From positions 1 through 64,000 of the forward strand of contig JBGSKY010000332.1 of the NCBI GenBank assembly GCA_041740995.1: a DNA stretch of 64,000 nucleotides, in the 5' to 3' direction. Below, one piece after another: positions 51,254 to 58,817 of this stretch (the first letter of the stretch is position 1; each line of letters begins with the position of its first letter). The notes below the pieces were generated by a model, which was not told where the DNA came from, ran no database searches, and saw nothing but the letters and a program-made list of their open reading frames with translations. The position numbers and the translations under genes were made by a program. The DNA comes from JBGSKY01 sp041740995 (GTDB lineage: Bacteria > Planctomycetota > Planctomycetia > Pirellulales > Pirellulaceae).

Positions 51254-52045
51254 ATGAAATATTACTGGTTGGGCATTGGATTATTTTTAATTGCGCCCAC
51301 ACTGGCAGCCTTCGCTGATGAGATCGACCTGCAGTCTGCGGATGGCTTGACGAGCTACCTTTACACACCGCAAGAAAAGCCGGATGACCATAAGACCTAT
51401 TGGATAGTCGTCGGCGTGCATGGTGCTGGCGGCAACGGTAAAGGTGCGTGTGGCATCGCCAACTGGGCAACCGATTTTGATGATGTGGTCGTACTTGGAC
51501 CTTCGTTCGCACAACGCCAGCGAGACTCCAATCGCGATCCGAGTGCACCGCGTCCGACTGGAATGCCGCTTGACGTATTTCAAATGAGCGGCCCGGTGCA
51601 TGAAGCGAAATTGAATGAACTGATTGCTGAGATTGGCAAGACTTGGAAGCTGCATCCAATGATCATCTTGCACGGTTTCTCTGCGGGTGCACAGTTCTCG
51701 CATCGTTTCGCGTTCAAGCATCCTGAATTGGTGGCAGGAGTTTCGGCGCACTCGGCCGGCTCGTGGGCGCGGCTCGAAGGAGACGATCGAATCAATCCCG
51801 CTGCGAAATCAATTCCGTTTGTTGTCTCTTGTGGTGAAGAAGACAAAGGCAGCGGTGGACCAAACAGTGGATTAACGCGCATCGAAGGCGTAAAACAGTT
51901 CGCCGCCGATTTGCAGTCACTCGGTTTTAGCGTAGAGTTGAAGACATGGCCAGGAATAGGACATGAGCAATCTGTCGAATCCAAGGCGTTCGCAAAAACG
52001 ATCGTCGAACAAGTTAAAGCCAATCACGCCAGTGTCAATAAGTAA
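51254..52045 (+). CDS. Secreted alpha/beta-hydrolase (esterase-like)
   Basis: A 263-residue protein with a signal peptide (about 1-21, ending AAFADE). VVGVHGAGGNGKG is the oxyanion-side strand and loop, HGFSAG the nucleophile elbow with Ser143, and WPGIGHEQS near residue 237 holds the catalytic His. The closest general type is a dienelactone-hydrolase/PHB-depolymerase-like esterase. GGAG about 9 bases before the ATG is a good ribosome site. In this cluster it may remove acyl groups from a glycan; that is inference. Confidence 0.88.
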   Translation: MKYYWLGIGLFLIAPTLAAFADEIDLQSADGLTSYLYTPQEKPDDHKTYWIVVGVHGAGGNGKGACGIANWATDFDDVVVLGPSFAQRQRDSNRDPSAPRPTGMPLDVFQMSGPVHEAKLNELIAEIGKTWKLHPMIILHGFSAGAQFSHRFAFKHPELVAGVSAHSAGSWARLEGDDRINPAAKSIPFVVSCGEEDKGSGGPNSGLTRIEGVKQFAADLQSLGFSVELKTWPGIGHEQSVESKAFAKTIVEQVKANHASVNK

Positions 52046-52054
52046 AATCGTTCA

Positions 52055-52666
52055 ATGTATCGCCCTCCGCACTTTGATGAAAACGATCCAGTTCGATTGT
52101 CGGCGTTGATGGAAAGGCACAGCTTTGCCACCTTCGTCACCCATGGTGACAACGCTCCAATTGCAACTCATTTGCCGGTGCTTTACCATTCCGAGCCAGG
52201 TCCTCATGGAATGCTCGTATGTCACATGGCGCGAGCGAATCAGCAATGGCGGCGGTTGGTCGATGGACGCGAGGTCCTCGTCATTTTTCATGGCCCACAT
52301 GCTTATGTTTCGCCTTCCTGGTATGAAACACAGCCAGCCGTTCCAACTTGGAACTACGCAGTGGTTCACGCTTAGGGTGTTCCACGGATTGTCGACGATC
52401 CAGCGCGACTGCGACTTTTGCTGCGGGAGTTGGTGGGTGTGTTTGAAGATCATCGCCTTGAACCTTACAAGCTGACTGATAAATACATCGACACGCTGTT
52501 GCCAGCGATTGTCGGTATTGAGATCTCCATCTCAAGACTCGAGGGCAAGCTGAAGCTAAGTCAAAATCGCTCCGCAGCGGATGTCTCTTCGGTTATCGCG
52601 GCGCTGGAGCAATCCACCGATCAATTCGACCAAGCAACCGCGGCGATGATGAAATCAATTGATTGA
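52055..52666 (+). pseudogene. paiB: paiB-like FMN-binding protein gene with one in-frame stop
   Basis: The frame starts MYRPPHFDENDPVRLSALM, the PaiB N-terminus, and is stopped by TAG at 52373-52375 after 106 residues, in the middle of the family signature VPTWNYAVVHA. Reading through in the same frame gives GVPRIVDDPARLRLLLRELVGVFEDH...YIDTLLPAIVGIEI...LEGKLKLSQNRS, the rest of PaiB, ending at 52666 (203 codons in all). No frameshift is needed, so a single base change explains it. PaiB proteins are FMN-binding-fold proteins described as regulators in Bacillus. It is either a recent pseudogene or a sequencing error. Confidence 0.85.
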
Positions 52667-52825
52667 AATTTTTGCTCCAGTGTCAACCTCGGCGTAGGAT
52701 AATTTGGCGTTCGCTTCAAGATCTTCAATTCTTCTGAGCCATCTGATTGACAATCTCGTTGGCATTTTCTTACGCCAGCGAGTCACGACGAAAAATGCGA
52801 AATCGACCGAATTTATAAATCTCGA

Positions 52826-53044
52826 TTAGGCCGACTTCGCCAGCCTGCTCGCTCTTGACTGACAAGCCAGTGCCCGCGCCGCTTCAATGATCGGCATGCC
52901 CTGCTCGACCTTGCTTCGCAATCGTTCAAAGTCGAGATACCCGAAGCGATACGCGTAATCGCCGTTTGGCGAGTCGCTCCATGGCGTTCTGGAAGTCAGA
53001 AACTCGAGAGAATTTGGTGCAGTGGCAAGTCTGTGGTAACACAA
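52826..53044 (-). pseudogene. Possible C-terminal gene remnant
   Basis: A 72-codon reverse frame whose last 50 residues (TPWSDSPNGDYAYRFGYL..., then a helical ERLRSKVEQGMPIIEAARALA) have protein-like composition. There is no ribosome site and no recognisable upstream part. I cannot name a family. It may be the end of a gene lost from this locus. Confidence 0.2.
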
Positions 53045-53225
53045 ACATAAGAATACTAGGCAGCCAAAAACATCGAGTCACTCCAACGGAGAATCGTTTA
53101 CCGAAGTACGAAGCTTCATTATTGCTTTTCTTACTGCTAAACGTGAAAAGAGTTCGTCGCCATCTCGGTGTTTTTGTAATAAGCGAAGAACTTTGGGCAC
53201 CCATCAAATCCCAATTCGCAATCAG

Positions 53226-53237
53226 ATTGTATACAAT
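53226..53237. promoter_or_regulatory. GntR/FCD operator copy 2 (ATTGTATACAAT)
   Basis: Identical to the 12-bp palindrome at 48933-48944. It lies 77 bases before the start of the secreted ADP-ribosylglycohydrolase-like gene, which makes that gene a likely target of the FCD regulator encoded at 48986. Confidence 0.7.
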
Positions 53238-53313
53238 GCACATATTTCGGTTTGGCGAGCTATTGAATCTCGCCACCGAAAATCTAAAAAGACAAGACTT
53301 TTTCGAGTGATTC

Positions 53314-54897
53314 ATGACAACCAATCTCAAACTACTAGCCATCTTCGTTTTGGTTACCGCGACGGCTCATGCTGAAGAACCTTTGGTGCTGACACTCAGC
53401 GACTATGAAGACCGTTGCAACGCGATTTGGCATGGCCAAATCATCGCGGTTTTGACCACGCTCCCGTATGAGCATAAAACAGCTTCGGTGAAACCTGTCA
53501 TTGGGTTTCCCAGAGTGCTTGATAAGGCCATCGTTGACGATGACTGGTATTACGAAATGTGTGCCGTGCGGGCGTTTGAGAAACACGGTATCGGGTTGAC
53601 CGCGAAACAACTCGGCGAACAATGGTTAGAGAATGCGTGCGGTACCTGGGGTTCAAGCAAAGTCGCAGTGGAGAATTTGCGACGCGGGATCGAAGCGCCA
53701 GAATGCGGACATCCTCGCCACAATCGATTGTGGTGGACGATCGGTCCCGTATTTTCCGCCGATCTTTATGGTGCGATTGCCCCGGGGATGCCCAATGAAG
53801 CCGCGAGGCTTGCTCGGGAGTATTGCAGTGTCAACGGGTATGGCGAAGCACTCGACGGAGCTGTCCTTTACGCTGGTGCAATCAGCTTAGGCTTCGTCGA
53901 ATCCGACGTTCAGGCGGTACTGCGAAAAGCGGTCCAACTGGTCGATGCGAGTTCGCCCTATCGACAAAGCGTTGAAAGCGTGATCACGATGGCCGATTCC
54001 GGCAGGAGCTTCGACGAGATCGTTAGCGCCATCGAAGATCGCTGGCGAATCGAATATCCAGCCTCCAACAACGCCGTTGCGAATGGTGGGTTGGCCGCAG
54101 CCTGTTTATGGTTCGGCGAAGGCGATTTTTGGAAGACGATCAACCTCGCGTCACGAGCCGCCGACTTCACTGATACCGACAACAGTGCAGCTTCGGCGAT
54201 TTCCGTGATCGCCGCCATGCACGGGATGAAAGCGTTGCCGCCCGATTTGGTCGCTCAACTGCACGACCGGATCGCAGGCGAAAAGATGGGTAGCCTGACG
54301 TTGACTCCGGCTGTTGATGAATCGATTAGCGAATTAGCAAAACGTACTGCTACGATCGGGAAACAAATTATTGAATGGAAAAAAGGGAACGTTGCCAGCG
54401 AAGTTATCTCGATCCAAACGCAAGTCCCCAAGACACAACCAGCGATGGCATTCAAACTTGCTGATCTCATGGAGTATTGGAACGCCGATTGGACACTCGA
54501 AAGAGCGGGCTTCGGCGGCGATGGTGTTGGTGCGATGCCCGGCATTCGCGGAATCACATACTTGGATGGCGAAACGCTGGTGACTTATCCGCGTGATGAG
54601 TCGCGTGGCGTTGTATTGCATCGCAACATGAAATTATCCGCTTCGCCAACCATGACCTTTCAAGTCGCTGCGGATCCACAAAAGGCTTGGGAGTTATTTG
54701 TTTTTGCGGGTAACGATCAACTCGTAAAGAAGTTGATCGTTGGCGAAGGTGACTCGCTAAAGTGGCGAACGATTGATCTCGACTTAGCAAAGTACGCTGG
54801 CCAGGAAACAACCTTGCGTCTCTACCAACGTACGCTCATGCCAGGTGAATTCAAGGTTCCTGGGAACGCCTATTGGAAGTCAATCGAAGTGAACTGA
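53314..54897 (+). CDS. Secreted ADP-ribosylglycohydrolase-fold protein with C-terminal beta domain
   Basis: A 527-residue protein with a signal peptide (about 1-20, ending TATAHAEE). Residues about 25-360 match the ADP-ribosylglycohydrolase (DraG/ARH) all-helical fold: AIWHGQIIAVLTTLPYE, VDDDWYYEMCAVRAFEKHG, IGPVFSADLYGAIAPGMP, and the late metal motif FTDTDNSAASAISVIAAMHG, a variant of the usual GGDTDT. Residues about 385-527 form a beta-sandwich of carbohydrate-binding type. Known ADP-ribosyl hydrolases are cytosolic, so export suggests a different glycosidic substrate. It lies beside sugar-degradation genes and has an FCD-type operator upstream. Confidence 0.8.
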   Translation: MTTNLKLLAIFVLVTATAHAEEPLVLTLSDYEDRCNAIWHGQIIAVLTTLPYEHKTASVKPVIGFPRVLDKAIVDDDWYYEMCAVRAFEKHGIGLTAKQLGEQWLENACGTWGSSKVAVENLRRGIEAPECGHPRHNRLWWTIGPVFSADLYGAIAPGMPNEAARLAREYCSVNGYGEALDGAVLYAGAISLGFVESDVQAVLRKAVQLVDASSPYRQSVESVITMADSGRSFDEIVSAIEDRWRIEYPASNNAVANGGLAAACLWFGEGDFWKTINLASRAADFTDTDNSAASAISVIAAMHGMKALPPDLVAQLHDRIAGEKMGSLTLTPAVDESISELAKRTATIGKQIIEWKKGNVASEVISIQTQVPKTQPAMAFKLADLMEYWNADWTLERAGFGGDGVGAMPGIRGITYLDGETLVTYPRDESRGVVLHRNMKLSASPTMTFQVAADPQKAWELFVFAGNDQLVKKLIVGEGDSLKWRTIDLDLAKYAGQETTLRLYQRTLMPGEFKVPGNAYWKSIEVN

Positions 54898-55279
54898 CAA
54901 CCTACATCAGAATCACCTTGGCTCATGGCGGACAAACGACAATACAATTTCGCCATGAAAACTCTGGGGTACACGAAAATTGTGCAAGCAATGCGAAGGC
55001 TACCGCATCTCATTTCTAGTCAGACAGTGACTTATGTGCTGGTACAAGCTGGCCCGAAATCAGAGCCACATGATTTTCAGATACATGGTCGAACTTCGTC
55101 AATAGGAACGCGACCTCCATGTCGCAACGCGATTTTGCAAATGAATAAAAGTGGATGACTCTTCAAGCAAGGAACTTTGTCATGCATCTCAAAGACAATG
55201 GTCTGCATTGCGAAGTTTTACTACGTGATCGAGCTGCAAAAATGTAGTTGTATTCGGTAAGAGGTTGAAAGCAAAGCTG
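54898..55279. other. Intergenic region between converging genes (382 bases)
   Basis: It lies between the ADP-ribosylglycohydrolase-like gene and the reverse GH88/105-like gene. A forward open frame at 54925-55158 has no ribosome site or recognisable features. I see no clear terminator hairpin. Confidence 0.5.
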
Positions 55280-56764
55280 CTACGCTAAGGCTGCTACTAG
55301 CTGACCCATCAACCCCATGCCCATTTGATATATCGTGCGATAGTTTCCACGCTGAAGAGCTTCGCCACCTTTGTTGGATTGCGAAACGCCCGTCAGGAAT
55401 CCATCAGGCGTCAAGTGTGACTCCAGACCGACTAATGTTGATTGAGCAGCAATTCGAGCGGTCTGATTCAACCAGCCCTGCCTTGCACCCAGTGCTAGAG
55501 CAGCACCAATTCCCGCACTACCGGCCGTGTCAGCAGTCAAGCTGGGCTCGTCCACAAACACGCTCCAAAGTCCATCGTCTCGTTGCCATTGAATCGTCCA
55601 AGCGGCAAAGCGCTGCAAAGAAATGACGAGGTCATCAATATCGCTTCGTTCTTTTGCAACTAGTAATGTTCGTGTTAAGCCAAGTATTTGCCAAGCAATG
55701 CCGCGTGCCCAATTACGGTTGCCCCGCTTACCATCATCGTTGTATGTCCGCCAAAACTCTACGCCGTCAAATAAGCGTGCCTGTCTAATGCGACACTGAT
55801 ACAAAGCATCATCCATTAGCGTGTCGGAAGATCGAGCTTTCGCAATCAAAGCCATTGGATAAGCAACGGTATATGTCCCCTCGCTTGACATATGGACTCC
55901 GTCTTGTATGGACCCGGATGCACGTCGATGAGAACTCCAAAACTTCAGGGCAAGATCTACTACGGGACTATTCGGATTGGTGCGAGCAAGTGCTGCGAAG
56001 GGAAGGCATCCTTCTATGCCGTACAGCGTACCGTCACTCGGGGCACTTATATGATTTTCATAGACAAGCTTGCTGTCTTTACAAAACAGATCGATATGTT
56101 GTTTTGCTGTTTTTTGCATTTCAACATGCTCAGGCAACTCTCCAAGATCCAACAGGCCATCCAACACACAACCTTCCATCCAACCAAATTGTTGAACACA
56201 AGCAAAAGAGTTCATGCGAGCAAAGTACTCATCCATCGGACTGGCTGTTCCTGGCACCAACAGATGCGGCAACAAAGCTGCCGGTATCGTGGTACCGCTT
56301 GTAAACACCTCTAAACTACTTCCTTTGGTCAGACGCAATGCGATCCCTTCACGGCGAATATCGGCAATATCTTCGGCTGTTAGAGGCATCTCGTAAATCT
56401 GAAACTGAGTCGCGAAACGAAGTTCGAGCAGGCCGAGCCTGCGTCCGGATTTTGGCAAGTAAAATTCAGCAGTTTTTTCATCTCGCTCGTCAAGTCCTAT
56501 CGCTATCCGAAAATGCGTTGGTCTTACGTCCAACGATAAATCTTTCCAAGCGAGGACAAGCGATGGATTCTCCGAATTGGAGATCGTATTGGTGCGCCAT
56601 CCGAACGGCTCGCGTTGATGTTCTGGTATAGGCAATTTAGGGGCTCGAACGACCTCTGCAGGAAAATGCCGCGCATAGGCTTTCTCCGCGCCCCAAGCTT
56701 GTCGGGAAAAACCAATCACAGCAGCACAAGCGGTTGAGCGTTGCAAAAAACTTCGCCGTTTCAC
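55280..56764 (-). CDS. Exported GH88/GH105-like unsaturated uronyl hydrolase
   Basis: A 494-residue protein with a twin-arginine-like signal (MKRRSFLQRSTACAAVIGF). The N-terminal beta domain (about 40-190) precedes an (alpha/alpha)6-barrel (about 200-494): YGIEGCLPFAALART, IQDGVHMSSEGTYTVAYPMALIAKA, RNWARGIAWQILGLTRTLL, IQWQRDDGLWSVFVDEPSLTADTAGSAGIGAALA and QRGNYRTIYQMGMGLMGQL. This is the pattern of GH88/GH105 enzymes that remove unsaturated uronic acids left by polysaccharide lyases. The extra N-terminal domain is not standard. It is last in the 63.4-55.3 kb reverse operon, 54 bases after the EamA gene. Confidence 0.82.
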   Translation of the reverse strand: MKRRSFLQRSTACAAVIGFSRQAWGAEKAYARHFPAEVVRAPKLPIPEHQREPFGWRTNTISNSENPSLVLAWKDLSLDVRPTHFRIAIGLDERDEKTAEFYLPKSGRRLGLLELRFATQFQIYEMPLTAEDIADIRREGIALRLTKGSSLEVFTSGTTIPAALLPHLLVPGTASPMDEYFARMNSFACVQQFGWMEGCVLDGLLDLGELPEHVEMQKTAKQHIDLFCKDSKLVYENHISAPSDGTLYGIEGCLPFAALARTNPNSPVVDLALKFWSSHRRASGSIQDGVHMSSEGTYTVAYPMALIAKARSSDTLMDDALYQCRIRQARLFDGVEFWRTYNDDGKRGNRNWARGIAWQILGLTRTLLVAKERSDIDDLVISLQRFAAWTIQWQRDDGLWSVFVDEPSLTADTAGSAGIGAALALGARQGWLNQTARIAAQSTLVGLESHLTPDGFLTGVSQSNKGGEALQRGNYRTIYQMGMGLMGQLVAALA

Positions 56765-56818
56765 GATGTAATTCTACCTACGGATCTAGTTTTAAGTTCA
56801 AGCAATTTTTGGTGCCGA

Positions 56819-57733
56819 TTACACGTCAGCTATCTTAGTCTCTTTTGACAATGCGATGGCCGCGGCTATGGCAAATCCGATTCCAAGACTCTCCAATCCA
56901 CCAACGCGTTCGCCGAGAAAAATGTATGCCAAAGCAATCGTCACGATCGGTTGTACGGCAGCCGCAAGCGGTGTAACGATGGCCGCTTTACCTTCGTATC
57001 GATAGGCTGCGAAGGCCGCGATAACACCAAAACTATTGAGTGCCCCGGCCGCCAAACCGGACCACAACATGCTGGCCGACATCGACCAATTTAGGGGCTT
57101 GGAGAGTACAATCCAAATCGCTATTGGAATAAACGCTGCACACCATGCGAGATACGACAACTCGGCTGAGACATAGTTGGTTGAAACTTTCTGCGTCGCG
57201 CTGAAAACGCCCCAACTAACCATGGCGATGAACGAATAGATCATCCAGGGTGTAAGACCAATGCGTTTCATCACGGCAAGAGGATCACCCAGGTTTTTCG
57301 CTTCTCCGCTGAGCAATATAATCGCAACCACTGCCAACAGAATTCCCAGACCTTGTATCCAGTTCAATCGTTCTTTGAACCAAAAGTATGCAATGAAGAT
57401 CGTGACCAGTGGATAAATGTTGGTCAACGGAATCGCGATCGATGTGTCCGCTCCGTTTTCTAACGCCAAATAGAACGCGATATTGCCAGCCGCGGCGATC
57501 AAGCCGGATACAAAGCCCCAAAACAATCCCCAAGGCTTATTTGTTCCGACCAGAACGTTTTTGGAAAGTGATGCAAATACGACAGAAGGCAGTAACGCGA
57601 AGGTGAACAACATCTGCGTCATCCAACCAGTTAACTCACGACTTGGGCCCTTAGACAAAACACCCCAGATGCCCCAACAGGTCGCAGCAACGATTGCATA
57701 CAGGAGCCAGGGTGGTATGAGAGGCGATTTCAT
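56819..57733 (-). CDS. EamA/DMT-family transporter
   Basis: 304 residues from the ATG at 57733; a TTG at 57778 would add 15 residues and overlap the SIS gene. Ten hydrophobic helices form two EamA halves (LLYAIVAATCWGIWGVLSKGP...IILLSGEAK and MIYSFIAMVSWGVFSATQKVS...FAIAAAIAL). PLTNIYPLVTIFIAYFWFKERLNWIQGLGILLAVVAI is a typical EamA closing block. DMT proteins export or import small metabolites and sugars across the inner membrane. In this operon sugar uptake is likely, but the direction is not shown. Confidence 0.88.
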   Translation of the reverse strand: MKSPLIPPWLLYAIVAATCWGIWGVLSKGPSRELTGWMTQMLFTFALLPSVVFASLSKNVLVGTNKPWGLFWGFVSGLIAAAGNIAFYLALENGADTSIAIPLTNIYPLVTIFIAYFWFKERLNWIQGLGILLAVVAIILLSGEAKNLGDPLAVMKRIGLTPWMIYSFIAMVSWGVFSATQKVSTNYVSAELSYLAWCAAFIPIAIWIVLSKPLNWSMSASMLWSGLAAGALNSFGVIAAFAAYRYEGKAAIVTPLAAAVQPIVTIALAYIFLGERVGGLESLGIGFAIAAAIALSKETKIADV

Positions 57734-57770
57734 GTGGGGATTTTTATGAAAAAGTAATCGATCCAACGGC

Positions 57771-58817
57771 TTAAGCAACTACTGTAATCTTCGAAGCACG
57801 CTCAAATCGACCCGCCTCATTGCCATCGCGCGCGGCCATCGCTAGGGACAACATTTGTATCGACAGGATCTCGGCCAACGGGCTTAACGAACTGGCCAAC
57901 GCCGGAACTACGATTTCACCCGTCGAAAGATCCGACGCGCGAATCAATACAGCTTTACCACCGCCGATTCGAATATCGTCAACAAGCCGTCGGTTCATCA
58001 AAGCATCAGAAACGCTCCCCTCAAAGACTATTACCAAAGCATTTTCGCCGGCCATCTCCATCGGCCCGTGCCGGAACGCTGCCGAACTCATTCCCTCGGC
58101 ATGTCGTCGCGTCGATTCTTTCAAAATCAAGCCCGCGGTCCAAGCGGTTGCCAACGAATCACCTCGCCCAGTCACGAAAACACTTTGTGCGTCGTCGATC
58201 CATGGAATCCATTGCTCGACGTGCGATTGCCAGTTCGACAAGTACTCCGATACCGCATGTTGCGCCGCACGAATGTCTTGGATTGCCTTAGTTGCCGAAC
58301 CTCCTACGATCTGCGACGACAGCCAGTGCATCGCTGCCAGCGTGCAAATGTAAGTCTTGCAGGAAACGGAGGTCTCATTTCCGGCACGCAGATGAATCGT
58401 TGTCCCAGAAAGGCGGCTCAAACTTGATTGCGAATCATTCGTAACACCGATCACCTGCCCGAACTCGTTGGCGCGTTTGAGTAGTTGCACAATCTCCGCG
58501 CTTTCGCCCGACTGTGATACCGCAATCAGCAATGTGTCCTGATTGAAGCAAGCCTTATAACCGGCCAGCATTTCCGCTGTTTCAATTCGTTGAAAGCATG
58601 TTAACAGCTCGCCACAGCGCCGCTCGGTTGGATATAACGCGTGCAGCGAACTTCCCATCCCCGTCAAAACAACTCGACGGAATCGTCCGTCGGCAATGCC
58701 TTTTAAAATCGAAGAGGGCAAAGTTGTCCTGGCCAACTCCTCACACAACGAACCGAGCGACTGTGACTGCGAAAGAACGTCTTGAAAGTATGGACCTCTA
58801 ATGACAGTTGGACTCAT
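57771..58817 (-). CDS. SIS-domain sugar-phosphate isomerase/deaminase-like protein
   Basis: A 348-residue cytoplasmic protein with two SIS domains, like the isomerase half of GlmS (AgaS/FrlB type) without the glutaminase domain. The first (about 45-180) has VVLTGMGSSLHALYPTE and IAVSQSGESAEIVQLLKRA. The second (about 200-340) has SVFVTGRGDSLATAWTAGLILKESTRRHAEGMSSAAFRHGPMEMA. Related proteins interconvert or deaminate amino-sugar phosphates or act on glycated compounds. The start overlaps the GH38 gene end by 4 bases. Confidence 0.9.
   Translation of the reverse strand: MSPTVIRGPYFQDVLSQSQSLGSLCEELARTTLPSSILKGIADGRFRRVVLTGMGSSLHALYPTERRCGELLTCFQRIETAEMLAGYKACFNQDTLLIAVSQSGESAEIVQLLKRANEFGQVIGVTNDSQSSLSRLSGTTIHLRAGNETSVSCKTYICTLAAMHWLSSQIVGGSATKAIQDIRAAQHAVSEYLSNWQSHVEQWIPWIDDAQSVFVTGRGDSLATAWTAGLILKESTRRHAEGMSSAAFRHGPMEMAGENALVIVFEGSVSDALMNRRLVDDIRIGGGKAVLIRASDLSTGEIVVPALASSLSPLAEILSIQMLSLAMAARDGNEAGRFERASKITVVA

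Larger units (their letters stand above)
52667..53313. other. Gene-poor region with possible decayed sequence (647 bases)
   Basis: No intact gene is supported. A reverse open frame at 52826-53044 encodes PWSDSPNGDYAYRFGYLDFE, which looks protein-like but which I cannot assign. The palindrome ATTGTATACAAT at 53226 precedes the next gene. Together with the broken paiB gene, this stretch looks like a site of gene loss or insertion. Confidence 0.4.

Noticed and set aside
54925..55158. Forward 77-codon frame in the gap after the ARH-like gene
   Set aside because: No ribosome site, no recognisable segment, and composition like non-coding DNA.
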